A program made the translations under genes and the position numbers. 64,000 nucleotides of DNA from positions 11,055 through 75,054 of the forward strand of contig DATAVA010000063.1 of NCBI GenBank assembly GCA_036267975.1. The letters run 5' to 3'. A model generated the notes under the pieces. The model made no database searches. It was not told the DNA's origin and saw only the letters and a program-made list of their open reading frames with translations. The DNA comes from DAIDKA01 sp036267975 (lineage in GTDB: Bacteria; Pseudomonadota; Gammaproteobacteria; Steroidobacterales; Steroidobacteraceae). Of the stretch, positions 50,386 to 59,366 are shown piece after piece. Position 1 is the first letter of the stretch. The number at the start of each line of letters is the position of its first letter.

Positions 50386-51060
50386 ATGAAAGTTCTGATC
50401 GCCGACGACGACCGCGACCTGCTCGACCTGATTGCCTTCACGCTGTCGCAGGCAGGGTTCCTGGCCGTCAAGGCGGCGGATGGCAGCGCCGCGCTCGCGC
50501 TCTTTGCCAGTGAGGGTCCGGACCTCGTCGTGCTCGACATCAACATGCCCGGCGCCAGCGGCTTCAAGGTGTGCGAGACCATCCGTGCGCACTCCGGCGT
50601 GCCCATCATGATGCTGACCGCGCGCAATGAGGAAGAAGACCTGGTGCGCTCCCTGGAACTGGGGGCCGATGATTACCTGACCAAGCCCTTCAGCCCGCGC
50701 ACCCTGCTGGCACGTATCAAGGCGCTGCTGCGCCGCGCCGGGATGGAAAACTCAGGTCCGCTGGCATCGGGCCGGGTCCGGCTGAACGTTGAAGATCACA
50801 CCGTGCAGATTGGCACGGAAGCCGCCGTGCGCCTTACCAAACTGGAACTGCGGCTACTGCAGATGCTGCTGGTGAATGCCGGTCGCACCGTGGGCTCGGA
50901 CCGGCTGCTGGTGCATATCTGGGGCCACCGCAACTCGGGTGATCGGCAGCTACTCAAGCAACTCGTGCATCGCCTGCGGCAGAAGATCGAAAAGGATCCC
51001 TCGCTGCCGCAGATCCTGCAGACCGCCACCGGCGCGGGCTACAAGCTGGTGGTGGAATAG
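50386..51060 (+). CDS. OmpR-family response regulator of the sulfate cluster
   Basis: 224 residues. Receiver with DDD (7-9), Asp51 (VVLDINMPG) and Lys in YLTKPFSP; winged helix (VRLTKLELRLLQMLLVNAGR, LLKQLVHRLRQKIEKDPSLP, GAGYKLVVE). Binds tandem sites with 11-bp period as a family property; such sites precede cysA and sbp. Convergent with sbp, 3-bp gap. Confidence 0.93.
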   Translation: MKVLIADDDRDLLDLIAFTLSQAGFLAVKAADGSAALALFASEGPDLVVLDINMPGASGFKVCETIRAHSGVPIMMLTARNEEEDLVRSLELGADDYLTKPFSPRTLLARIKALLRRAGMENSGPLASGRVRLNVEDHTVQIGTEAAVRLTKLELRLLQMLLVNAGRTVGSDRLLVHIWGHRNSGDRQLLKQLVHRLRQKIEKDPSLPQILQTATGAGYKLVVE

Positions 51061-51063
51061 CCG

Positions 51064-52086
51064 CTAGTCGGCACCGTAGATCTGGTCGAAGGTGCCGCCC
51101 TCCTCGAAGTGGTCCTTGCTGGCCTTGGTCCAACCACCGAACTCGGCGATGGTGACGAGCTGCAGCTTCGGAAACTGGTTGGCGTACTTCTGCGCCACCT
51201 GCAGATCGCGCGGCCGGTAGAAATTCCGGGCGATGATTTCCTGGCCTTCCTTGCTGTACAGGTGCTGCAGGTATGCAGTCGCGACCGCGGTGGTGCCGTG
51301 CTTGAGGGCGACCTGGTCCACCACGGCGACCGAGGGCTCGGCAAGTATGCTCAGTGACGGGACGACGATCTGCAACTTGTCACCCCCGACTTCCTTGATC
51401 GCCAGGAAAGCCTCGTTCTCCCAGGCCAGCAGCACATCGCCGATGCCGCGATGCACGAAAGTCGTGGTGGCACCGCGCGCGCCGGTATCGAGCACCGGAA
51501 CATTCCTGTACAGCTTGTGCACGTACTCCTTGGCCTTGGCGTCGTTGCCGCCGGGCTGGTGCCGGGCCCACGCCCAGGCCGCAAGATAGTTCCAGCGGGC
51601 ACCGCCGGAAGTCTTCGGATTCGGGGTGATCACCGCGACGCCGGGCTTGATCAGATCGCCCCAGTCCTTGATGTGCTTGGGATTGCCCTTGCGCACCAGG
51701 AACACGATCGTAGACGTGTACGGCGCGCTGTTGTCGGGCAGGCGGCTTTGCCAGTTCAGCGGCAGCAGCTTGCCGCGGGTCGCGATCGCATCGACATCAC
51801 CGGCCAGCGCCAGCGTGACGACGTCCGCCGGCAACCCGTCGATCACCGCGCGGGCTTGCTTGCCCGAGCCGCCGTTCGAGTCGTTGACACGTACCTCCTG
51901 GCCGGTCTTTGCCTTCCAGTACCGTGCGAATTCCGCGTTGTAGTCGACGTACAGCTCGCGCGTGGGATCGTAGGAAGCGTTCAGGATCGAAACGCTGGCG
52001 GCCTGCGCCAGGGGCGCGCCCAGCGCGAGCGCACTCAATGACACCAGCGCCGCGCGCACCCACCACTTGCTGACCTTCATAAGCAC
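51064..52086 (-). CDS. sbp: Periplasmic sulfate-binding protein
   Basis: 340 residues, signal peptide (RAALVSLSALALGAPLAQA). Sulfate-binding signatures YDPTRELY, NGGSGKQARAVIDGLPADVV, PDNSAPYTSTIVFLVRKGNP, TPNPKTSGGARWNYLAAWAW and KNFYRPRD. Delivers sulfate to CysTWA. On the opposite strand to the operon, with its own promoter carrying the same repeat box. Confidence 0.96.
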   Translation of the reverse strand: MLMKVSKWWVRAALVSLSALALGAPLAQAASVSILNASYDPTRELYVDYNAEFARYWKAKTGQEVRVNDSNGGSGKQARAVIDGLPADVVTLALAGDVDAIATRGKLLPLNWQSRLPDNSAPYTSTIVFLVRKGNPKHIKDWGDLIKPGVAVITPNPKTSGGARWNYLAAWAWARHQPGGNDAKAKEYVHKLYRNVPVLDTGARGATTTFVHRGIGDVLLAWENEAFLAIKEVGGDKLQIVVPSLSILAEPSVAVVDQVALKHGTTAVATAYLQHLYSKEGQEIIARNFYRPRDLQVAQKYANQFPKLQLVTIAEFGGWTKASKDHFEEGGTFDQIYGAD

Positions 52087-52116
52087 TCTCTTGGGAAAAC
52101 CTCTACGTGAATCCCG

Positions 52117-52173
52117 ATGCTAGGGCCGGATCCACATCCTTGTCAGTCGTACGGCGGTTATAAAGTGGTTACA
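52117..52173 (-). promoter_or_regulatory. Promoter of sbp with the same direct-repeat box as cysA
   Basis: Minus strand: TGTAACC-N4-TATAACC-GC (plus coordinates 52154-52173), 7 bp, CTGACA (52141-52146), 18 bp, TAGCAT (52117-52122). 18 of 20 box positions and all spacings equal those at 44618-44674. The box overlaps the last codons and TAA of lipB. Confidence 0.75.
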
Positions 52174-52808
52174 GGCGCAAATCCCAGCGTCGCCAGCAGG
52201 TGTGGCCGCAGGCCCGTGGCGGCGGCGTGCACATCCGTGACGGGGGCCAGCGCCCCAAGCTGGGTCATCGCCAGTCCCGCGTACCCACAGGGATTGATGC
52301 GTCCGAAGGGCTCAAGGTCCATGTTCACATTCAGCGCCAGGCCGTGATAGCTCGCGCGGCGCCGGATGCGTATGCCGACACTGGCCAGTTTGCGGCCCTC
52401 CACATATACACCGGGCGCCTCGCGCCGGGCGCTCGCCACGATGCCCAGTTCGGCGGCGTAACGAATGACCGCCTGCTCAAGTGCTGTCACGAGGTCGCGC
52501 ACTCCCAGCTGCGCGCGAGGCAGATCGATCAGCGCATAGACCACGAGCTGCCCGGGTCCATGGTAGGTGACCTGGCCGCCCCGGTCGGTGTGCACGACGG
52601 GGATGGCGCCGGGCGCCAGCAGGTGTTCGCGCCGACCCGCCATGCCTAGCGTGAAGAGCGGCGGATGCTCCAGAAACCACAGCTCATCGGCGGTGAGCGC
52701 GTTGCGCGCGTCGGTGAACTGCTGCATGCGCTGCCAGGTGATCTCATAGTCGACCCGCCCCAGATTTCGGATGACGGGCGCCGGATGGGCGCGCGGCTGC
52801 GCGTTCAC
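52158..52808 (-). CDS. lipB: Octanoyl-ACP:protein transferase
   Basis: 216 residues. HPPLFTLGMAGRREHLL, HTDRGGQVTYHGPGQLVVY and catalytic Cys in NPCGYAGLAMTQLG with the Lys of GRKLASVGIRIRR. Attaches octanoate to lipoyl domains. Start overlaps the lipA stop by 4 bp. Confidence 0.96.
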   Translation of the reverse strand: MNAQPRAHPAPVIRNLGRVDYEITWQRMQQFTDARNALTADELWFLEHPPLFTLGMAGRREHLLAPGAIPVVHTDRGGQVTYHGPGQLVVYALIDLPRAQLGVRDLVTALEQAVIRYAAELGIVASARREAPGVYVEGRKLASVGIRIRRRASYHGLALNVNMDLEPFGRINPCGYAGLAMTQLGALAPVTDVHAAATGLRPHLLATLGFAPVTTL

Positions 52809-53857
52809 CGCGCGGCTGCCACCGGCGTCGCATTATCGAGGCCGGCGTTGTTGCGGTTCAACGCCTGCTCCGCCCGATAGCTGGAGCGCACGAAGGGTCC
52901 CGCGACGCATTCCACGAAACCACGCTGCAGCGCTGCAGCGCGCAGCTGATCGAACTCGACGGGACTCACATAACGCTGGACCGCCAGGTGATTCACGGTG
53001 GGCCGCAGATACTGGCCGAGGGTGAGCAGGTCCACGCCGATCGCCCGCAGATCATCGAGGGTCTGCAGGACCTCTGCAAAGGTCTCGCCCAGACCGAGCA
53101 TCAGGCTGGACTTGGTCAGCACCGCAGGATTGTGGCGCTTGGCATGCGCCAGCACCTGCAATGTCTGCTCGTAGCCGGCGCGCGGATCGCGCACCGGATG
53201 GGTCAGCCGACGCACGGTTTCGATGTTCTGGGCGAACACCTGCAGACCCGAATCGACGACGGTTTCGACATCGCGCAGCACGCCCTGGAAATCCGGCGTG
53301 AGCGCCTCGACCGCGGTGTGCGGATTTCTCGCCCGGATGGCCCGCACGCAGGCGGCGTAATGGCCCGCGCCGCCATCGGGCAGGTCGTCGCGGTTCACCG
53401 AGGTGAGCACGATGTACTTGAGCTTCATCAGCTCCACCGTGCGCGCCGCGTTCGCCGGCTCCTCGGCGTCCAGCCAGCCGTGCGGATTGCCGGTATCCAC
53501 CGAGCAGAAGTGGCAGGCACGCGTGCACACCGCGCCCATGAGCATGATGGTCGCCGTACCGGCATTCCAGCATTCACCGATGTTCGGACACTTGGCCTCT
53601 TCGCACACGGTCGCGAGACGGTGCTCGCGGACGATATCCCGGACCGACTCGAAGCCGGCTCCGGCGGGTGCCTTGGCCCGCAGCCACTGCGGCTTGGGTT
53701 GCCGCGCCCGGGCAGCCTCGGCCGCATCCGGGTCCCGGCTGGCCGACGACTTGACGCCATCACGAATGGCCGTGAAGCCCTGCGGCGTGAGGTATTTTTC
53801 GCCGCTGCGGGCCCTGCCGGGCTCCTGGACGATGGGAATGAGTTTCAGGTCAGACAT
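52805..53857 (-). CDS. lipA: Lipoyl synthase
   Basis: 350 residues. Radical-SAM cluster CTRACHFCSVD, auxiliary cluster CEEAKCPNIGECW, and C-terminal FVRSSYRAEQ serine ligand. Inserts two sulfurs into octanoyl groups. The sulfate importer lies next door, which may be chance. Confidence 0.97.
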   Translation of the reverse strand: MSDLKLIPIVQEPGRARSGEKYLTPQGFTAIRDGVKSSASRDPDAAEAARARQPKPQWLRAKAPAGAGFESVRDIVREHRLATVCEEAKCPNIGECWNAGTATIMLMGAVCTRACHFCSVDTGNPHGWLDAEEPANAARTVELMKLKYIVLTSVNRDDLPDGGAGHYAACVRAIRARNPHTAVEALTPDFQGVLRDVETVVDSGLQVFAQNIETVRRLTHPVRDPRAGYEQTLQVLAHAKRHNPAVLTKSSLMLGLGETFAEVLQTLDDLRAIGVDLLTLGQYLRPTVNHLAVQRYVSPVEFDQLRAAALQRGFVECVAGPFVRSSYRAEQALNRNNAGLDNATPVAAAR

Positions 53858-54551
53858 TGGGCAATTGTACGCTCAAGCCCTGCCGTGAAGCCTCGGCCAG
53901 CTTCCGGTTCAGCGCCGCCAGGCGCTCGGGGGTGCCAATATCGAGCCACTGTCCGGCATGGTGCTGTCCTTGCAGACGACCGGCCGCAATGGCGCGCTTC
54001 AGCAGCGGCAGCAGGGGGAATTGCCCGTCCGTGCAGCCCGCGAAGAGCGTCGGGCTGAAAATGCCGATACCGCTGTAGGTCAGCGTGGGCCCGTGCCCCA
54101 CCACGAGCTGCTCCCCCTGCAGCACGAAATCGCCCTGGGGATGCTGTGGCGGGTTGGTGACCATGACCAGACGCGCATCAGCGGCCGCGGACAGCCGCAG
54201 GCTGCTCACATCGAGGTCGGTAAAGGTGTCGCCGTTGACGACCAGAAAAGGCGCAGGTCCCAGCAACGGCAGGGCGTGGAAAATGCCGCCGCCGGTTTCG
54301 AGCGGCGGGCTGCCTTCTTCGCTGTACTGGATCCGCATCCCGAACTGGCGCCCATCTCCCAATGCGGCGCGGATCTGCGCACCCAGCCACGACAGGTTCA
54401 TGACCACTTCGCGAATGCCGGCGCGGGCCAGGGCTTCGAGGTGCCAGGCGATGAGCGGCTTGCCACCCGCGAGCAGCAGCGGCTTGGGGGTGTGATCGGT
54501 GAGCGGCCGCATGCGATCGCCGCGACCCGCGGCGAGCACCATGGCCTTCAT
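53850..54551 (-). CDS. murU: N-acetylmuramate-1-phosphate uridylyltransferase
   Basis: 233 residues from ATG 54551. Nucleotidyltransferase N-terminus AMVLAAGRGDRMRPLTDHTP and KPLLLAGGKPLIAWHLEAL; FLVVNGDTFTDLDV binds metal. With AmgK it forms the MurNAc salvage route that bypasses fosfomycin-sensitive MurA. Coupled to amgK (ATGA) and overlapping lipA by 8 bp. Confidence 0.9.
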   Translation of the reverse strand: MKAMVLAAGRGDRMRPLTDHTPKPLLLAGGKPLIAWHLEALARAGIREVVMNLSWLGAQIRAALGDGRQFGMRIQYSEEGSPPLETGGGIFHALPLLGPAPFLVVNGDTFTDLDVSSLRLSAAADARLVMVTNPPQHPQGDFVLQGEQLVVGHGPTLTYSGIGIFSPTLFAGCTDGQFPLLPLLKRAIAAGRLQGQHHAGQWLDIGTPERLAALNRKLAEASRQGLSVQLPNV

Positions 54552-55591
54552 GCGGTCACCGCCGGCTCCAACGCGCGGGCGTTGGCCAGCGGCAGCGCCG
54601 GCACGACGTGGTGCTGCAGGAAGTCCCGCAACGCGTGCAGCTGCGGGAAGCGCGCGCACGCCTCGAGCACATACTGGAGGGTGAGCGGCAAGTCCTTCAG
54701 ATAGCCGCTCTTGCCGTCGCGGTACCACAGGCGCGCAAAAATCCCGAGGACCTTCAGATGCCGCTGTATGCCGATGACATCGAACCAGTACAGCATCTGC
54801 GCGTCATTGATGCCGGCGCTGTGCGAGGCCTGCTTGTGCATCATCAGCCGATAATCGCGCACCCAGGCTTCGACCCGTGAACGGGGCCAGCGGATGTAGC
54901 AGTCCTTGAGCAGCGAGGCCAAGTCATAGCCCACCGGGCCGCGCAACGCGTCCTGGAAATCGATGATCCCCGGATTGCGCTCCCGCGTGATCATCAGATT
55001 GCGTGAGTGGTAGTCGCGGTGCACGAACACCTGGGGTTGCGCGAGTGCCTCGGCCACCAGGAATTCAAACGCAGCCGTGATCATTTCACCCTGCGCGCGG
55101 GTCAGTTCCACCTGCAGGTGCCGGGCGCAGAACCAATCGGGCATGAGCGCCATTTCGCGCACCAGCACTTCGCGGTCATAGGCGGGCAGCTGAAAGGCCG
55201 ATTCGCGGCCGCGCACCTGGATATCGGCCAGCGACTGCAGCGCGTCGCGATACAGCCGGTCGGCATCACCTCCCGCCTCGAGCGCCGGCAGGTACTGGCG
55301 CGTGCCCAGGTCCTCCAGCAGCAGCAGACCGCGCTCCGTATCCCATTCGTACACCCGGGGCACATGCACCCCGGCGGTTTCGAGCATGACGGTGATATTC
55401 AGATAGGGGCGCACATCCTCCCGGCCGGGAGGCGCGTCCATGACAATATGGGTGCCACCCTCGTGGAATACGCGGAAATACCGGCGAAAGCTGGCATCGC
55501 TGGAGGCTGGCTCGATAAGCCGCGGCTTCAGCCGCAGCTCCCGGGTGACCCAGTCGGTGACCAGGCTGAAACGCTCGTCGGCGTGAGACAT
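54548..55591 (-). CDS. amgK: N-acetylmuramate/N-acetylglucosamine kinase
   Basis: 347 residues, APH kinase fold: VFVHRDYHSRNLMI (catalytic Asp) and GIIDFQDALRGPVGYDLASL. Phosphorylates the anomeric position of MurNAc. Divergent from lptD (14 bp between starts), as in Pseudomonas. Confidence 0.9.
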   Translation of the reverse strand: MSHADERFSLVTDWVTRELRLKPRLIEPASSDASFRRYFRVFHEGGTHIVMDAPPGREDVRPYLNITVMLETAGVHVPRVYEWDTERGLLLLEDLGTRQYLPALEAGGDADRLYRDALQSLADIQVRGRESAFQLPAYDREVLVREMALMPDWFCARHLQVELTRAQGEMITAAFEFLVAEALAQPQVFVHRDYHSRNLMITRERNPGIIDFQDALRGPVGYDLASLLKDCYIRWPRSRVEAWVRDYRLMMHKQASHSAGINDAQMLYWFDVIGIQRHLKVLGIFARLWYRDGKSGYLKDLPLTLQYVLEACARFPQLHALRDFLQHHVVPALPLANARALEPAVTA

Positions 55592-55605
55592 AGGTCTTCA
55601 TTATA

Positions 55606-58032
55606 ATGCGCGACCCCATGCCGCACCCTCACCAATTCCCCACTTTCGCGCTTGCGCTGGTTTTCGGCGGCTTGGTGCTGGGCAATCCGGGGACAGCGGC
55701 GCATGCGGCGGACACGCCCTTTTCCTGTCCGGCGCCCATCTCTGCGGCCCGCCAGAAAACGGCGCCCATCCGCCAGCCCAATTTTGTGACCGGCGGGGAG
55801 ATCGAAACTGCCGCCGACGACATCGGCTATAACCCGGTTACCGGCAATGGCACCCTGCGCGGCAACGTCATCCTGAAGCAGGGTCAGCGGGTCGTGAAGT
55901 CGGATGACGCGGATTATGAGAGTGCTGATAACGCCGTGCGCGTGAAGGGCAAGGTGGACTACGAGGACCAGGTGATCCATCTCACCAGCAGCGGCGGCGG
56001 CCGCTACTCGACCAGCGGCGGCGCGAGTTTCAGCACCGCGCAGTTCGAACTCCTGCAACGCGATGGCCACGGCTCCGCGCAGCTCGTGGACCTCACACCC
56101 GGGGGCATCCTGCGATTGCAGGGCGTGAGCTTCAGTACCTGCCCGCTCACCGAGGAAGTATGGCAGGTGCGCGCCGGCACGCTCACGCTGGACAGCGGCC
56201 AGCACGTCGGTGTGGCGCGCGACGCCAGCGTCGACTTCAAGGGTATTCCCATCCTGTACCTGCCCTGGCTGTCCTTCCCACTGGATGATGAGCGCAAGAC
56301 CGGATTCCTGTTTCCAAGCGTCGGCTCCAACAGCCGCAGCGGTTTCGAGGCCTCGTCCCCCTGGTACTGGAACATCGCCCCGAATGAGGATCTGCTGCTC
56401 ACTCCCACCTACTACACGCGCCGCGGCATCGACATCGGCGGCGATGCGCGTTACATGACCGATGACCAGCACGGCGAGCTGATCTGGCACTTCCTGCCCT
56501 ACGACGCGCAGGCCACCGGCGAGGGGTTGAACAATCACGACCGCTCGTTCGTGCATCTGACCCAGACGACCGACCTGCCGGACGATTTCCGGCTGTCGAT
56601 CGATGCGGCAAATGCCGGCGATTCCCTGTATTTCCAGGATTTCGGCCAGGGCCCCGAGGGTACCAGCGTCGCCGATCTCGAACGCACCGCGGCCCTCTCG
56701 TACCGCGATGAGAACTGGCGCCTGTTGGCCCAGATGCAGCAGTACCAGACGCTCGATGCCATCGAGAAGGTGCTGGACCCGACCGAGCGTCCCTATGCGC
56801 GCCTGCCGCAGATCGTGGCCGACAGTGACTTCGTGGTCGGACCCGCGGGCCTGCTGCACTACGGCTTTGATTCCGAAGTGGTGAATTTCGACCGCGGCAT
56901 TGGCGTAACGGGCTGGCGCGTGGACCTGCGCCCCGATGCGACCCTGCATTTCGAGGGACCGGGTTACTTTGTGCGTCCGGGCATCGCCTATGAATTCACC
57001 CAGTATTCACTCTCCGACACCGCAATCAGCCAGCCCGACAGTCCGCGCCGCGCGCTCCCCACTGCGAGCCTCGATACCGGCCTGATCTTCGAGCGCCCCA
57101 CCGGACGCGATGCACGGCGCACCCTGACCCTGGAGCCGCGGCTGGAGTATGTCTACACGCCTTACCGCGATCAGGATCAGCTGCCGGTTTTTGATACGGC
57201 ACTACCGGACTTGAACCTGGTGGAGCTGTTCCGCACCAACCGCTTCGTGGGCACCGATCGGATCGGCGATGCCAACCAGGTCACCGCCGCGGTGACGAGC
57301 CGGCTGCTTGAAACCGGCAGCGGCCAGCAGTTCCTGTCGGCGACGCTGGGCCAGACCTATTATTTCCAGCCCCCCCGGGTGCAGATACCGCTGGAGCCGT
57401 CCACCGGGCTGCGCTCGGACATGGTCGCCGAGGTGGCCCTGACGGCCTACAAGAACTGGAGCGTGAATCTCGGCGAGCAGTGGGACCCGCAGACCAGCAA
57501 GAGCGATCGCACCATCGTGGAGCTGCAGTTCAAACCCGCCAGCGACGCGGTCGTGAACCTGGCCTACCGCTTCCAGCGTGATACGCCGGCCGAGGAGCAG
57601 GCGCAGGCGGCGGCCGTCGCCGCGGCCTACGGCCAGTTCTACGCCTCGGAAATCGCCCAGGGTTTCACGCCCACGCAGGCGCAGCTGCGCGCCACGGCCC
57701 TCGCACAGGGGTATCTGACACCGGACAGCCTGGACCAGGTCGAGGCCTCCGCGGCGTGGCCGATCCTGCGTAACTGGAACGCCTACGGGCGCGTCGTCTA
57801 TGCCCTGGACACGCACCAGATGCTCGAGCGCTTTGCCGGCTTCGAATACCACGGCTGCTGCTGGGGATTGCGGATCCTGGGGCGCCGCTCGCTCAGCAAC
57901 AGCACCGGAAGGCAGGACACGGGTATATTCGTGCAGCTGGAACTCAACGGCCTGGCAAGTGTCGGATCCGAAGCGGGCACTTTCCTTGGATCCGCCATTC
58001 GGGGATACTCCCCAACCTCTGTAAGCCCCTGA
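55606..58032 (+). CDS. lptD: LPS-assembly outer-membrane protein LptD
   Basis: 808 residues; an inner ATG at 55618 gives a tidier signal peptide. N-terminal OstA domain (GEIETAADDIGYNPVTGNGT, DADYESADNAVRVKG), then a 26-strand barrel. Conserved Cys at FSCP, STCPLT and the pair HGCC for the inter-domain disulfides. Inserts LPS into the outer leaflet. Confidence 0.96.
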   Translation: MRDPMPHPHQFPTFALALVFGGLVLGNPGTAAHAADTPFSCPAPISAARQKTAPIRQPNFVTGGEIETAADDIGYNPVTGNGTLRGNVILKQGQRVVKSDDADYESADNAVRVKGKVDYEDQVIHLTSSGGGRYSTSGGASFSTAQFELLQRDGHGSAQLVDLTPGGILRLQGVSFSTCPLTEEVWQVRAGTLTLDSGQHVGVARDASVDFKGIPILYLPWLSFPLDDERKTGFLFPSVGSNSRSGFEASSPWYWNIAPNEDLLLTPTYYTRRGIDIGGDARYMTDDQHGELIWHFLPYDAQATGEGLNNHDRSFVHLTQTTDLPDDFRLSIDAANAGDSLYFQDFGQGPEGTSVADLERTAALSYRDENWRLLAQMQQYQTLDAIEKVLDPTERPYARLPQIVADSDFVVGPAGLLHYGFDSEVVNFDRGIGVTGWRVDLRPDATLHFEGPGYFVRPGIAYEFTQYSLSDTAISQPDSPRRALPTASLDTGLIFERPTGRDARRTLTLEPRLEYVYTPYRDQDQLPVFDTALPDLNLVELFRTNRFVGTDRIGDANQVTAAVTSRLLETGSGQQFLSATLGQTYYFQPPRVQIPLEPSTGLRSDMVAEVALTAYKNWSVNLGEQWDPQTSKSDRTIVELQFKPASDAVVNLAYRFQRDTPAEEQAQAAAVAAAYGQFYASEIAQGFTPTQAQLRATALAQGYLTPDSLDQVEASAAWPILRNWNAYGRVVYALDTHQMLERFAGFEYHGCCWGLRILGRRSLSNSTGRQDTGIFVQLELNGLASVGSEAGTFLGSAIRGYSPTSVSP

Positions 58033-58037
58033 AGATC

Positions 58038-59363
58038 ATGAATTATTTTAAACGCGCCTCGACGTTATCTGCTCCTCTGCTGCTGCTGGCCGTCTTCTGC
58101 TTGAGTCAGCAGGCCTGGGCGCAGACCCGGGAACTGCAGACTCAGGGTCAACTGCTGGACCGCGTCGCCGCGGTGGTGAATGACGGCGTGGTACTCGAGT
58201 CGGAGGTCGATGAGAAGCTTGCGGCCGTCAAGGACAACCTGCGCGCGAAGGGGCAGCAGATGCCTCCCGATGCCGTGATTCGCCAGCAGATCCTGGAAAG
58301 TCTGATTGTGCAGGAGGCCGAGATGCAGCGCGCCGACCGCGCTGGCGTCAAGGTGTCCGATGAAACCTTGAATAACGCCCTCACCGAAATCGCGCAGCGC
58401 AATGGCATGTCGCTACAGCAGCTGCCGCAGGCATTGGCCACGCAGGGGATCGATTACGCCAGCTACCGCGATTCGATGCGCCGCGAACTGACGCTGCGGC
58501 TGTTGCAGCAGCGCGATGTGGTGGGGAAAATTTCGGTCACGCCGCGCGAGATCGATCAGTACCTGGACCGCCAGGCGCGCCACCCCTCGGCGAATGGCGA
58601 GTACAACGTCTCGCATATTCTCATCGCGGTGCCGCAGGAAGCGACCACGGCGCAGCTGGAAGCTGCGCAGAAGAAGGCGAACGACGTATATCAGCGTGCC
58701 AAGGCCGGCGAGGACTTCGCGAAGCTCGCGATCACCAATTCCAACAGCCAAACGGCGCTGGATGGTGGTGAACTGGGCTGGCGCAAGGGCACCGAGCTGC
58801 CGACGGTACTGGCGGATACGGTTCTGAACCTCAAGCCCGGCGAAGTCAGTGCGCCGATACGTGCGCCGACCGGCTTTCACATCGTGCGTCTCAACGAAGT
58901 GCGCAACGTCGAGAAGAAGGACGTGGTGGAGCAGATCCGCGTGCGCCATATCCTGATGCGCACCAATGAGCTGCAGGATGACGCCACCGTCAAGCAGAAG
59001 CTCGAAAACCTGCGCAAGCGCATTCTTGCCGGTGAGGACTTCGGCGCGCTCGCACAGGTCAGCTCACAGGATGTCGGCTCAGCCGCGGATGGCGGCGACC
59101 TGGACTGGAGCACCGCCGACAGTTTCCCGCCTGACTTCGCCAAGGTGGTCGAAGGCCTGAAGGTCGATGAGATCTCCGAGCCATTCCATACCCAGGCGGG
59201 CTGGCATATCGCGCAGCTCACGGGGCGGCGCAAGTACGATGACACCAAGGAACTGCAGCGCAAGGAAGCTGCGGATCAGATCCGCGCCAGCAAGGTGGAC
59301 GAAGAGACGGAGCTGTGGCTGCGACGCCTGCGTGATGACGCGTACGTCGACCTGAAGTCCTGA
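58038..59363 (+). CDS. surA: Periplasmic chaperone/prolyl isomerase SurA
   Basis: 441 residues, signal peptide ending near AWAQ; N-terminal chaperone domain (RVAAVVNDGVVLESEVDEKL), two PpiC domains (about 190-290: NVSHILIAVPQ; about 300-400: RVRHILMRTNELQDD), and C-terminal helix. Assists LptD and other barrels. Confidence 0.97.
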   Translation: MNYFKRASTLSAPLLLLAVFCLSQQAWAQTRELQTQGQLLDRVAAVVNDGVVLESEVDEKLAAVKDNLRAKGQQMPPDAVIRQQILESLIVQEAEMQRADRAGVKVSDETLNNALTEIAQRNGMSLQQLPQALATQGIDYASYRDSMRRELTLRLLQQRDVVGKISVTPREIDQYLDRQARHPSANGEYNVSHILIAVPQEATTAQLEAAQKKANDVYQRAKAGEDFAKLAITNSNSQTALDGGELGWRKGTELPTVLADTVLNLKPGEVSAPIRAPTGFHIVRLNEVRNVEKKDVVEQIRVRHILMRTNELQDDATVKQKLENLRKRILAGEDFGALAQVSSQDVGSAADGGDLDWSTADSFPPDFAKVVEGLKVDEISEPFHTQAGWHIAQLTGRRKYDDTKELQRKEAADQIRASKVDEETELWLRRLRDDAYVDLKS

Positions 59364-59366
59364 GCC

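Noticed and set aside
55528..56949. 473-codon frame antisense to lptD and amgK start
   Set aside because: Would cover the divergent amgK/lptD promoter; no family features.
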